Of a stretch of DNA of 64,000 nucleotides, positions 18,801 through 33,800 are shown in pieces (position 1 is the stretch's first letter; the number at the start of each line of letters is the position of its first letter). Under the pieces are notes generated by a model, which saw only the letters and a list, made by a program, of their open reading frames with translations, searched no databases and was not told the origin of the DNA. The DNA comes from Reticulitermes speratus. Taxonomy: Eukaryota; Arthropoda; Insecta; Blattodea; Rhinotermitidae. Location of the stretch: the NCBI GenBank assembly GCA_021186555.1, contig JAJKFL010000012.1, forward strand, positions 23,013,711 to 23,077,710, given 5' to 3'. A program made the translations under genes and the position numbers.

Positions 18801-21800
18801 AAGATTTAAAAAACAAACAATCAAGTGGACTAGATGGGTTTTCAAGCTTCCTTATCAAAAAATGTTATGTATATTTAATTAAACCACTAACCTTTTTAAC
18901 TAATCTGTCACTTAGTACTGGAAAATTTCTGAAAATTTTAAAATCTCAAAAATAAAACCCTTATTTAAAAAAGGAGCTCAAAATGAAATTGAAAATTACA
19001 GGCCAGTCTCATTGGTTTCGACTTTTTCAAAAAGTTTGGAGAAAGTAGTAAGTATTAGATTAATGAACTTTCTAGAAAAGCACAACATGTTTATAGAAAG
19101 TCAACACGGTTTCCGTAAAGGTAAATCCACCAGTACAGCTTTAGTTAACTTTCTGGAAGATGTGTATAAAACACTAGATAATAAAGAAGTATGTGTAGGT
19201 CTATTTTTAGATTTATCTAAAGCATTTGACATGGTAAATCATAATATCATATTACAAAAATTAGATACATATGCATTAGAGGAATTGCACATCAGTGGGT
19301 TGCTTCTTACTTAAAAAACAGAAAACAGCTGGTAGAAATTAACCATCTTGATGCAACAACTCACGAAATCCAACAAAAGCGGCCAGAAGAAAAAATAATT
19401 CAATCTGGAGTCCCACAGGGTTCCATTTTAGGGCCGTTGTTATTTTTAACATATATGAATGATATAGATACAAAGATCAGCGATGACATAGGCATCAAAC
19501 TAACACTCTTTGCTGATGATACTAGCATTTTAGTAACTGGCAAAGACATACAGGATCTAACTTTAAATTTGGATAAAATTAATAAAAGTATCTTACCCTG
19601 TTTGACAATAACAGATTGATTATAAATAAAGATAAATCATTGGCATTAGGCTTTCATCCCAAATTAAATAAACATATAATATTTCCTGACATAATATTGA
19701 AAGATAAACAAATTACTTATGTACCCGAAACAAAATTTTTGGGAGTCTGGCTAGACCACAATCTAAATTGGGATTTTCACGTGGGAAAATTAGTAATTAA
19801 AATAAGTAAACTTTGTATTGCAATAAAAACAATCAAGTCATTTGTAAATAAAAATATTGTTAAAACCATGTATTTTGAATATATGAATTAATCTTTGAAG
19901 TATGGTATTTTATTCTGGGGAAACGTTAGAAATGTTAAGAAAGTTTTTAAACAACAAAAAAGGGCAATAAGAGTAATAGCTAATATTTCAAGCACTACAA
20001 GTTGCAAACCGTATTTAAAAAGATTAAAGATTATGACACTGCCATGTACATATATATCTATGAAATTCTTCTATACATTAAAATGTCCTTAAGTAAATTC
20101 AAAACTAATTCTATGTTTCATTCGCATGATACAAGGACTAAATTAGATTTATTCATTACAAGCCACAACACCAAACTATTCGAACAGAGTATTGCTTACA
20201 ATGGTGTGCTTGTTTATAACAAACTACCTAGCGAAATTAAAAGTGTTAAGTCCATAATAAAATTTAAGAAGATACTTAGAAATTTCCTACTTGAAAAGAG
20301 TTTTTATTCGGTGGAAGAATTTATGACAGTTGACTCCTAATTTGTAGGAACTGGGTTAAAGATGTACCTCTGTATTGTAATTGCCAGTGCTTTGTTCTGT
20401 GTATTATGTTAATCAGTGTCTTGCGAGGTCCAGTACATGTATGTAATTATATCAGATTTACGTGTTTGTTTGCTTTTACTGTAATTCTTATACTGTTTAC
20501 TGTAACTACTTTCTGGGTGTGTCCAATATCATTCTGTAATGATTTCTAGGACAAAATACAATACAATACAACAAAGAATGAAGGAAGATACAGAAGACTA
20601 AGGAACGAATTGAAAAGAGCCACGGACAACGCCAAGATGGAATATCTTGACAGCATATGCGACAAGATCATAGAATTTCAAAGAACAGGACGTTATGAGT
20701 TAATGTACATGAAGACAAAGGAACTAGGTTGGAAAGAAAACCAATCAAAAACTCTCAAGGGAATATAATAATAGATCAGAGACAAGTACTGCAAAGTTGG
20801 GAGAATTATATCACAGAGCTCTACGATCAAGCTAATCGACCAAAACACCTAGAAGTCGAACCTGAAGCTGAAGTAGATGAAGACAAGAAAGGCCCTTATA
20901 TTTTGCAAAGTGAAGTGGAAAAAGCTGTCAAGGAGATGAGGGATAAGAAGGCTACAGGAGATGATGATGTACCTGGAGATGTACTCAAATTGTTGGGAGA
21001 AGATGATCTCAAACTAATGACACAGCGGATCAAAGGCATATATGTAACTGGAGAGTGGCCCAGAGATTTCATTGAAGTTACAACAATTGCCTTAAAGAAG
21101 AAGCCCAAAGCTACAAAATGCAGCAACCATCGCACAATCAGCCTCATTACACATACAGCAAAGATAGTAGCAAGGATACTTAGAAGAAGGATTGAAATGG
21201 AAGACTGAGGATGTGCTTGGAGAAGATCAGTTTGGATTTAGAAGAGGAAAAGGAACTAGGGGATGCAATTGGGATGCTGAGAAAAATATCAGAACGAACC
21301 TTGGACATAGATGAGGAATTGTGTGCTTGCTTCATAGACTGGCAGAAGGCATTTGTCCGTGTCAACTGGACCAAATTAATGCAGATTCTAAAGGGAACTG
21401 GGATACACTGGTGTGGAAGAAGATTGATTGGCAAATTGTACATGGAACAGAGTGTTAAAGTATGACTGGACCAAGGGGAGAGGAGAAGTGTGAAGATTGG
21501 AAGAGGAGTTAGACAAGGTTGCTGTTTGTCGCCGATTCTGTTCAACTTAAACAGTGAGTACCATACCAAGGAAACTCTTGAAGGGTTTGGAGACTTCAAA
21601 ATAGGAAAAGTAATTTGCACTGTGAAATATGCAGATGATCTTGTGCTACTGGCTAAGGAAGAAATGGTGCTACAGGGCATGATTGATAGACTAACTGAAA
21701 TTGAAAGATGCTATGGAATGAAAATGAATGTGGAAAAAACTAAGGTAATGAGAATCTCAAGGCAACCATACCGAATAAAAATTATGATAGAACAAAAACA

Positions 21801-24800
21801 ATTGGAGAATGTGGAATATTTTAATGTAGCATGATAACAAATGATGCAAGGTGTACACGTGAAATTAAATCAAGAATTGCCATGGCAAAAGCAGCATTCA
21901 GCAAGAAGACTCTTTTCATCAACAAACTGGACTTAAATTTAAGGAAGAAACTAGTAAGTGCTACATTTGGAGCATAGCTTTGTATGGTGCTGAAGTGTGG
22001 TTGCTTCGGAAAGTAGATCAGAAGTATCTGGAAAGTTTTGAAATGTGGTGTTGGAGAAGAATGGAGAAGATCAGTTGGACCAATCATATGAGAAATGAAG
22101 AAGTATTACACAGAGTCAAGAAGGACAGGAATATCCTCCATACAAGAAAAAGAAGAAAGGCTAACTCGATTGGTCACATTTTGCGTAGAAACTGCCTTCT
22201 AAAACACGTGATTGAAGGAAAGTTAGAGGGAAGGACAGAAATGACAGGAAGACGAGGAAGAAGGCATAAGCAGCTACCGGATGACCTTAAGGAAAAGAAA
22301 AGCTACTGGAAATTGAAAGAGGAAGCACTAGATAGCATCCTGTGGAGAATTCGCTTTGGAAGAGAATATGGACCTGTCGTAAGACAGACTACAGAATGAA
22401 TGAATGATTGTGGTCTTCTGGTGATGATACCATGTAGTCCGGTAGCTGCAGAGAAGTGCACTCCATCTACCTTCTGCCCAGTACACCCATTATGGTAATA
22501 ACAATCTGGTTATTATTAATAACCAAATATTATAAATCCAGCAGAATCTGGATCATGCAGAACTCTCAAATAATCTTGGTGTGTGTAAGCAAGGTTTTAA
22601 TCCTATTTCCACACCATTCTGTCTTCTATGAGGGGGAGTTTGAAGGAACTACAGAAGAACCGGTCAAACAGCATCCTTCCTTCCTTCCTTCCTTCTAGGT
22701 GCCTTACAGTCAGTCTCTGTGATGGGGAAGGGAGGTTTGCTCCAATTGTGAGGGTGGACTGAATGACTTGACATTTTAAGAGAATACAGCCTGAAGTTCT
22801 GCATCTCAGGTTTCTCAGCTAAGTCCCTCCAATTGGTGGCAGCTTACTTCCAACAACAGTGTAACTGCAGCACAATGTGCCACACAGACCAAGTCCAACC
22901 AGAAAAATTAATTTTATCTCTCAAAACCTGCGTTAGTCCTTTTAGCATTGGCCACTGCTCTTCTGCAAAGTTGCATTTGTTCACTGTTCACTGAATAAAT
23001 GTATCTGTCGTGCTTATCCACGTTCATCTTCTCCTTTGTCATGATTGTTGTCTCACCAGAGCTATGAAACATGAGTTTGCTGTCTTACAGTCCTGCTGAG
23101 CTCTGCACAATGCAGCATGCTGTTGAATGACAAAAAATATTTGGGCCACCCATTCTTGCATGCACTTCTCTATGGTTGTCAATTCTGCCCCTATTTTCAC
23201 AAAACTTATACACATTAAACACGTCACAAGTGTGGCTGTGGATGACTCTATGTCCACCCACAGGCTTGGGACATTATCCATAACAGCACACACTCTTTGT
23301 GACACAACGTTTCTGCAGTAGACAGCTGAAACAAACAGAACAACACAAGTGCACAGAGAAGCAGATGCACTGTGCTGTCAGTGCTATCTTGTATGTGTGC
23401 TTTGTGCAACTGTTACAACCCACTCCAGGCCAGCTTCAATACAGCATATGGGTCAATGAGAGTTTGAGTACAGTGACATTACAGCCACCAAGAAAATTCA
23501 TACTGCCATGAGGAGTGTCCAAAAGTTAATAAAATAAAGATCATTACAAACTATTTCTCAAAATAAACATCATTTGTATGTGCGGCGGCAGTGCAAGGTA
23601 CAGTAGAACCCTGTTAAGAAGTCTTTCAAGGGACCAGAGGATTTGGGACTCCTTAAGCGGGAAGACTTATTAAGAGGGAAAGCACACATTATGGATTTTA
23701 TTTCAGGACTTTAAAAATCAGACTTCTTACAGGGGAAAACTTCTTATGCGAGGACTTCTTATCCGGGTTCTACTGTAATTTGTAATGTTTTGTGAATGCA
23801 CCACACAAAATGCATTTTGGATTATCCATGTTTGCTGATATTTCATGTGTCTTCTCCCTTCCAATAACCCTAATAATAAGAACTCTACTGCAATTACAAG
23901 ATGGTAATTTTGTACAATTGCCAATCATTATTCATAACAGCCAGAGTATTTACTTCCACTATAACTAAATATTTGGTCACCTAATGATTAGACCAGATAA
24001 TATCCCTACTTCGTTACTGTTACTGCTTCATATAGCTATTAAAAAAAAAAGACAACATAATACAGCCAGTACGAAATTTTCACTTCATGCTGCAGAAGTC
24101 AAGATGCAGTAAAACTGAATAAGCAACACCTACACTTAGGTGGACCTACTGGTGAAAGGAAACCCTATGTGACAAGAATACAGCTGTACACTGTAATTCT
24201 TAGACAATGGTGTAACATGTGAGATATCACTGATGTGTATTTGGACTTGTTCCATCATTACTGATTACACAAACATGACGTTTCGAAAACAGACTGCTTT
24301 TGTCTTCGAGTGAAGAAGAAAGCAGTTTGCTTTTGAAATGTCGTTTTGTGTAATCAGTGATGATGGAACAAGTCCAAATACACATCAGTGATATCTTGCA
24401 AGACTAAAGTTCCAGACAAAAAGACAGCAGGTTTTGATAGCAGCTGTTTTGAAAATTACTGAGCATGTGAAACTGAAACACAATTGGCAGAAAAAGAGCT
24501 AAGTGCCAACTAGTACAGCTGTTTTGTATTAACATATTTACACAATCAGAATACAGCAGACTGATCACATGTCAATAGCTCACTTCCTAAAATCACACCT
24601 AAATATTTAACTATTATTTGCCATCCTACACCATGTATTCACAAAATAAAACTATACTGACATCAAGGAAGGAAGCTGCATGGATGGTGGGAATGATCAC
24701 ACTTGAGGCTTCCCTCTTCACCAGCACTGGCATGTCAGCAAAACCAAGCACTTGATGCTAGCAAAGGTCATCAATACTGACAACTGTGTGATTATAAAGG

Positions 24801-27800
24801 CTAAATGAGTGAAGAAGAAAGTGTAAAAACTTGAGGGTCATGTGGAAGGGGTAAATTGATGGAACTTTTATCTGTGACCTCAGAACAGAAGGAATATCAT
24901 GGAGTCTGGAATGCAGACAGATCACAGACGTATGAGAGGTGCGGTAATACTGGCTATGACAACCATTAGTGTTACAGTCTCACATCATACTTACGGTGTG
25001 TGTAGAGCTGTCCCCTTCAAGTTTGTGTGGCAAATGGAACCGTGTTGTCTTGACGACAGGCACCGAGGTGACAGGTGTGCACAGTGCAGCACTGCCCTCA
25101 CACTTCAGCACTCCCTTCACCTAAATGAAAACAGCATACTGAACTCACAACACAGTACACATTTCATTCCAAAAAAGTCACACAATCAAATTCAGCCCCT
25201 AACCCTACAATCTGCATACTGTATCTTCATCAAACGGGTCCAAATGCTTGATAACAAAATTCCTGTTCCCTATAACTAATTCAATGGAGTTGAGTCCTTC
25301 CTGAGAAGCTAATGGTCACTCAGATAATCAAGAAATTCTCCATCTGCTATGGAACCTAAAGGCTCATTTCCATGCTCACAAGACCTCACCACTGGTCCCT
25401 ATCATGAGTCACATGACTGCAGTCCATACCCTCACATGCTAGTTCTCTAAGATCCATTTCAATACAACGAAGGAAATAACTGTTGAAAATTCAACACAAA
25501 ATTTTGACAATTTTCATCTGGAGCTGTCGTTTCCCAACAAACACCACCCTTGATCCCTTACTATATTATACAGTATGCAGGACTCTCTGAAATCACATTT
25601 TCACTGGTACAAACACTTTGCTATTTATTTTATCATAACTGCAATACCACCTGAAGCATAGGTAAATCTCAGTGACACTTAATGCTACAATGTTCTGGTC
25701 CAGTTCTTAACAAACGTACAGGGTCAATTATAAAACATGCCCTACAATATATGTATGCATATATGTATGTATATATACATCTGCCTAGGTTTTCTAACTG
25801 GTCTCTTCCTTTCACGTTTTCCAGTCAAAACTTTGTATGCATTACATGCGGATACCTCCTACATGTAGTACACTCCCCACCAGGGGCATCCCTGCTCCCC
25901 ACCCACCTCATCCTCCTTGGGGTGACACACCATGTCAGCTGTAAACAGTTACTTACATTTTGGAACAGACTGCTGCTTCCAAATTTATGGCCATCCAAGA
26001 AGAGTAAGTTGTGTGGAAAAAATAGCTGTATCATATAGGGAGAGTACAGGTTGGATGATTAGTGCAGCAAGCCAATAGGAAGTGGTGCTGTGCAGTGAAC
26101 AGGGAAGGCATGGAGCAGACAGGAGGGAAGGAAACTGGAAATTAAGAATGTGGGAGGAAGAAGCAAATGAAGAAACTAAGGGTCTGCTGGGCCTGAAAAA
26201 TGCATTACTGATTCAGGTAAAGACGGATTCCCTTTAACTTCATAATAAACACTGCACACACCTCTCTTTTTGTTATGGCACCCATTCTTGTAAACTCCTT
26301 GGTCACACCAGTGCTTCTATTGGAAATGCTGACTGCACATCGCTTAGGAGTACTATTTGTGATGTCAGCCAGTACACTGCGCTCGGGAGACAACTTGCGT
26401 TTGGTGCCGTGCAGCTCACTGGGGTATTTGAAGTAGGTGGTGGGTGATGTGCTCATTGACAGACTAACAGGCAAAGCGGTTTGACGGGAACATCTGCTGC
26501 TGCTGAACGTCTTGACAGACCTCAACACAAAAAATCACACAGCAAATTTACATAGGACAAAATGTTTAACTTCACCTGACACAGGTGGTTCAGGAGCAAA
26601 GTATTTACTGTCAGCACTGGATGTCATAACAACACTGTCAAAGCTTTTCTATCATTTTTAGTTTGCAAAGCGAAAAGCAATTCCCAGCCTCTTCATATTT
26701 GTCCATATAGAACAACACAATGCCCATCAGACTTTAGTGAAATCTTCTACTCTGAATCTCTAATAAAATCTGTGAAAAGTTCTGATTCTGTTTAAAATCA
26801 GATAAAATGATAATCTACAGTTATACGAATTGTCATTATAATGTCGACAGACAGTGGATTCTGTGAGGTAAAAACTGAGGCCTAAGAAACAACTGACGAT
26901 CTGAACATTATGCCTTTATCAGACACATAGAGGGAACAAGATATCATCCTGTTTATGGGATAAGCTCCAGAAATACAATATCTTGATACTTATAAGAGAA
27001 GTATACGAAACATTAATTGTCATATTTATGGGACATGTACAAGAAATATGGCACAGCCAGAGCCCAGAGAAACAGCTGACAATCTAAACATTACATATCA
27101 TCCCACAAAAAAAATAAAAGAATAATAGTAATTGTATTGAGATTCACTGACATTATTAAAAAACAGCAGTAACAACAGGCATAATAGGGTCAATAACAGA
27201 GTAAACATGCCAGAAGTGTTACACCCTGTGGACACTGCCTACCTTGTTATTTCTAACCCTGCTCATACCAGTTACAATGGGTGAACACAATAATGATGCG
27301 CACAGGAGCTATTTAAGAAAATACATAACTCAGGCCTCATGTTGCTCCTATATACAGACTACTACGAAGGGCAAACATAAATAGCACTCAGCACATGATC
27401 ATAACAGAGAGCTGATGGTGAAATTATCTTGACGGACTGTTAATTCATTTAACAACACTGTAATAAACTTCTGTGGAAATTTGAAGTAAATTTGTTAGTG
27501 TTTCATTTAATGCTGCTGTTAACTGATAAAATGAAATAGCACTGATGGCAGATAAATATAATATGGACACAGAGCACTGGTGGAATCATACTGACAAGGG
27601 AAATCTGATAACACACTCTTCAAAATAATTAAGGTAGATCTGTTTCTTTAACGAGCACATGATGTCTGTTTTGAACTGAAGTATCTTCCTAGATGTCCTC
27701 ACTCAAAGTCTGGTAGCTCCTGCTCTAGCTTAATTGAACAGTATTACAGAGATATACAGAAAACCCTATACAGGGAACTCATATTGTTCTGTTCCATTAT

Positions 27801-30800
27801 GTGGAAGTTTTCCACCCACAAAGCACTGCAGTTTGCTTGTCTTCATGACCTTCATCAGCTCTGCTACACTGTGCAACTGAACACACAAACTTACCGCGGA
27901 GAGGTATGTCTGGTAAGAGGTGTGTTGTCTATTATAGGATAGCTGGAACAGCTGTAGTATGAATCGAATGCATCAGTGTTGTCAGCAGATAATGGACCAA
28001 CACCTGACACGCGATTAATGTTATCTTGCTCGCACACATCTGTAACACAAGCATCCAACTGTACTCACAGTTACTCAACAGTTTTGGTCTTTCTATGTGC
28101 TGTCTGAAAATATAATTAGGTACACAAAACTGTAATCATACCTACTGTTTTTATGGGTGATAAACATGATCTCTCACCACAGGGGAAGAACAGAGACTGA
28201 GGGTGTTTGAGAACACAGTGCTGATAGGAATATTTGTGCCTGTGAGAGAGGACGTCATGGGAGGATGGAGAAAACTGCAGGATGAGGGAACACTATTTTG
28301 TAAACTTCACTAAGTATTATTAGGGTGATAAAATAAAATATAAGAGGGGCAGGGATTACAGCATGCATGGTAAATGGGAAATTGAATTCTAAAAGGTTTT
28401 GACAATGGTATACAACATTGTGAACCACTTGTTTGTTGGACTTTGTCCATTGTCTTTAATGTGAATAAAATATAAATATAAAATGTAAAATATAAAATAT
28501 ATAAAAACCTAAAATTCACTACGTTTCAGAAGATGGCTGGACCAGTGATTGAGACTAGCTTAATCAACAGGACCCACCTGAGTAGGCCTGAAGACGGAAG
28601 AAGAGCCATCTTCTGAAACGTAGTGAATTTTAGGTTTTTATTTATTTTATATTTTACATTTCATATTTTATATTTTATTCACATTAAAGACGATGGACAA
28701 AGTCCAACAAACAAGTGGTTCACAATAAATGGGAAATGTATACAAAATTTTAGCTAGCAAACTTGAAGGGAAAAACTACATGGAAGACCTAAGCAGATAT
28801 GGGAGGATTACATTAAAATGAATTAGGGAGGGAAAAAGTGAACTGCATTTAGTAGGTTCAGGACAGGGACAAGTGAACACAGCAAGCTACACCAGGACAT
28901 ACTGCGTACACCACACACTTCAGAAAGCAGACGATGATCACTTGGTGCCAGATCATAGCTGTATGTGGCATGTTCTAAGACTTCCCAACAGAAACACTGC
29001 AAGAGTTTCTCAGTCACCATGGCAGAGTATGGCCTAGCATTGTCATGCAGTGGCAGAACACCTTTCCTGAGCAGCCTACAGTGTCTATGTTTAACTGCTG
29101 CTCATAATGGTCAAGTGCTGAACATGCAGTTGCACTGACTCTTATGCCTCTTTGCAGGAACCCTGCAAGCAATACATCTTTGTGGTCCCAAAACACAGCA
29201 ACTATCACTCAACCAAGACTTCATAAACTTTGAAATTCCTTACACATATACTCAAGTGAGAAAAAAAGAAAAAAAAAAAAAAGTTCCCTGGTACAGTTGG
29301 CTGTTGAGCTGAGAGTTCCGTGTGAAGACGAGGTGAAATACTGAGGACTAACCCACCCATCCTAGACGGAACAAACGGCTCTTTCACTGCATGGGACTAG
29401 TACGAAGAAAGATCAAATACCTCAAAATCTGACAAACAAACTTGTCAAAGTTAGTGCCCACAGTCACTGTCACAGTAAATAAGTACACAGTTCATTCTTA
29501 CTTGCTTCATCCTCCTGCTGTTCCAAGAAAGGTGTCAGGTTCTGTGTTGGGTCTTCACAGCTGGAGGAAGTGCTGACACGTGCTCCATCACCCTGCACCA
29601 CATCACTTTGACCAGAGCCCTGAATCAAAGTAACAGCTCTTACTCCTACCAGCCAACAAATGAAACACTTCTCTCTTGCTAGATCTGACATACTCACAGT
29701 TGTACTGACAAAGATGCAAGTCTTATGGGATATGATGCTGTGTGGAATGATAATGAGTAATTAGCAAGCTTCTCAGAGATGTTGGTAATTAGTAATTACC
29801 AACATCTCTGAGAATCTTGCTGTCCCAATCTTCTGGGTCTGAGCAGTCCAAGAGACCCAAAATGTCAGTAACTACTCATATCTACCAATCTGCATGGCGT
29901 CACATCCAAGAACACTTGGATTTTAAATCTTTTGCCATGGAAACTACATATTCAAAACCTTCCACAGAATCCTACAGCCTGAGTCAGTTAACTCCCATTC
30001 ACATCCACGAAACCTATTTTCCTAAGATTCAGTGTATTATGAAGGTCCCATTCAGGCCTTAGTTTTCCCAGTGGTCACTATGTCAGCCAAAACATTCCCC
30101 TTCATATGCGGTATATGTCTTGACAATCCCAAAATCCTTGACTTAGCCACTCTACAATCACAATTAGGAATATAAATTCTGAAGCTCACCACCACATATT
30201 TTTGTTCACATTCCTGCTACACCATCTCGCTTTAATATTATCAGCCATCTAAGTCTTGGACCCAGAGGCCTGTTACAGTCTCCTCAAGGACCTTTGTGCT
30301 TCTGGTTGGCAATGAAGAATATTAAATCCAGTACACAAATTTTCAAAAATCGAGCAACAACTTCAAAACTCTAGGCATCATAAGGCTGAAGTAAATCAAG
30401 TTCCGCACTAAAGACCCACAAATATTAAGTGTCGTGGTACAAAATTTAGTAGTCCAGGTAACCTGACTCCTGGGATTTGTGCACCAGTCTTCAACAGGGT
30501 TCTTGAGCAGGGCATACATACAACAGTTTTTCCACTTACATCCGAAATTCTCTATAAATTCCATGATTTGTCGCACGTTATTTCTCGTTATGTACAAATG
30601 ACACGACTTAATAAATATCATAGCAACAAAATATAACTAAGACCATATGGGACTAGATGTGAAGTCAGAATTCTCAGGTCTTCCAATTTAAACCAAAACT
30701 AAATATCATTATAAAACCTGTAGTAAGGTTTTGAAGTACAGAATATCAAGAAACCTATTCACCCAGAAGTTTCAATACATGCAACCTAAACGCAATTACT

Positions 30801-33800
30801 GTTTCAAAACTGAATACGTACGAATGAGAGGTGTGAGGTGAGTGACAACAGCTGGCCTGGGGTACGGCTGAAGGGCAGTCCGGCTTCCGACTCATTCACG
30901 AGGTCTGATATTTCCAGGTCTGAACATATAAACAGTCACAGTACTGGCTCAATTAAACAAGAGAGGCAAAAGTACACAGCAAGTAGCATGTGAGCATGTT
31001 CACTCTGTGCAGTTTCTCCAGTGGTACTGTGTTCTGTGTTAGGTTGTTGTCACAGAGATGCATGTAAAACGTCATGACAATACAATTTGTATAAAGAAAT
31101 TGACAAAATTGGGAAAGCTACCAAGAGTGTAAAAATTCTGAAATATTTCATCTGTTACTGCCTACAGATTTGAAATTTGTAAATCATGACTTTTAATTAC
31201 TTCCAGCAAAACACTGACAAATTACAGTATGTTAAGTGTGTCTTTTCACCTTGTCACACAAAACACACTATACATTTTCTCTACACCCTAACAGCAAATT
31301 TACTGCTGATCATACCAACCTGCAATGCGTTTGCTAGAATATGGAGAATACTTACATCTGTGTAAAAACAGCAAAGAGTGAAGCTTCAAAGATATATTTT
31401 AATAGATCACCACATTAAAAGAATAAAACAAAAACCTGACTTGAATGCACTAGACTTACTGTTGGCATTCATGAGTGACGAAGGCAGCTATTATATATAC
31501 TGAGATACAGACAAGGGCATATCCAAAGTTCCCAGACTGAGGCAATAACAAAATATACATTTCCCTTCACTACGGGTCCAAGTTTATGCAACAGGTTCAG
31601 CATTTCTGCCAATGCTGACAGCACAGCTGCAACTGACTTCTGGAATGACTCACATGTAGGTCAGCTGCTCTCCCTGAATTGCAGGGACATCCTTAACACA
31701 ATGCCCTCACAGCTGCAGTCTGATTATCAGGAAAAAAGAAAACTTCACAAGAAGCCAAATCAGGTGAGTAAGAAGAGTGAGGAACTGCAACAATGCTTTA
31801 GGGGCCAAACATCACTGCACTGACAAAACAGTATATGCTGGTGCATGGTGAGTCAACCAGTCCGAGCTCCACAATCACTCTGGGCATTTTCAGCAGACTT
31901 GCTTCCTCAGACGTTGTAAAATCTCCCAGTAACAATGCAGGTTAAGTGTTTGGCACAGAGAAATAAATTCATTATGAGCAATGCCATCATTATCAAAAGA
32001 AATCACCAATATCCTCTTGGATGCTCACACTAACTAGCCCCACTTTCTTTGGACATGGTGGTCAGGCTTTTCCACTGACACAACTGCTGGCATTGTCAAC
32101 AAAAGCTGTTTTGCCATTTCGTGATGCATTTTCCCCTGAGGTGAAACAAAACTTAATGCAAATGTGTTGTTCCTACCAATCAGCCACTAAAAAACAGCAG
32201 ATTGCACTTAACACACACAACAATAAACAACAATCACAAAGTAACACAGTTGGTTGTGGCTGAAAACTCACTAGACTGACTCAGAAGATAGTGACACTAC
32301 AACAGAAAGCTGTACTACGTGCCATTCTTGGCCCTAGCAGTCAGTTCAAGAACTTTCTGATATGCCTTTGTAGAAGTGTTCAGGTAATTTGTCTGTTATA
32401 TTTGTCCAAGTTTAACTAAAACTGAAATCACATCAATTTCTTCTACAAGTCACCAATATCAATTTCAAGTACGTGTGTTCCACAATTCTCACGCTGTTTT
32501 ATGTGCAGACAGATGGGGAGGAAAAAAAAAAGTGATTTCAATAGGCACTATGTAGGAATGTTCACAGGCCTAAAAAGCAAACTTCCTGCTCCAACTACTG
32601 AGAAAATTATCGTACTCTGAAGTTAAATGTCAAATTCCCTTGTGCAGAATTTGAAAAGTTTTTATTTCATTGTATCTACATACAAATTTACTGTGACTGG
32701 TACCTTTCTCTGCCAAGGTTCTGCAGTCTAAGACTAGACACATTCAGTACCATTTCTATCACAAGTTTCTAACACTGTCAATGTGGACAGTCCTATGCAG
32801 TAACATGTTAAACTATAGAAATCAGGAATATGAAATTTTAAAGCTCTTGATACTACAGGGTTTCCACCCATGTATGGCGCTACAGCCCCTTCTGGGCCCT
32901 GGCCTCCCTCAAAAGGCACCTCCATTCTTCTCTATCCCCAGGTTGTCTCATCCATCCTCATATTCCTAGGATCTGTAATGCATCCCTCTGGAAGTCTTCA
33001 CATCTTGTTCTTTCTTTCCCTACTGATCTTGCATCAAAGACATCTTTCAGGGTTTCTCGACATAAATTTTTTTACGTGGTGAGGCTGTTGGTCTCGCTCC
33101 CAACACCCAACCTGGATGACCATGGTATCCTTTTCCATCTGTGTCATCACCTTTGACCTATCCAACATGGGAGACCCTGCCAGTAGGTACGCTACCGCCC
33201 CACCACTACTTCAAAGCAGGGATACTATGGGGTAGGCAGCCAGATTTTTAAATTTGGGGTAGCAGATTACTGTCCAGGAACAGGGAACCCATTTCAGTGA
33301 GTCGCTGTATTATCATCCCATCTCTGTCTCAGTCTTCCGAGACGTAACGGTCTACTGTGTTTTCATTCAAATAGTTGGTACCATGACTCAATTACTTTCT
33401 ACTGCAACATTTTGGGATGTCTGATAGATTTCCAGCATTATAGAGAAACTGACACCTTCATCTTCTATGACACTACATGGTGTACAATCCCAGAAGATCA
33501 GTCTAACATTCAAACCTTGAATCTCATAAATCTTTTCCCATACAAACCTCTCTGAAACTCAGAGATGCGGCTCAATCCGAAGTCAGTCAGTTTGACGTGG
33601 CCACGGTCAGTGAGCAGCATGTTGTCTGGCTTCAGGTCACGGTGTGTGATCCCATGTGAATGGAGATATTCCAATGCCAATGTTATCTCTGCTGCATAGA
33701 ACACAGCCATGCTCTCATCGAAGTAGCCATAGATGCTGAGAAGTGATTTGAGGTCCCCTCCTACCAGGTACTCCATTACCTAATGACAGACACCACTCCT

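Larger units (their letters stand above)
22411..24994. other. Greatwall intron, remaining part
   Basis: Contains a (CTTC)n run near 22675-22696, a 175-bp MITE (23601-23775) and a foldback element (24224-24398). No exon of the kinase was found in this stretch. Confidence 0.6.
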
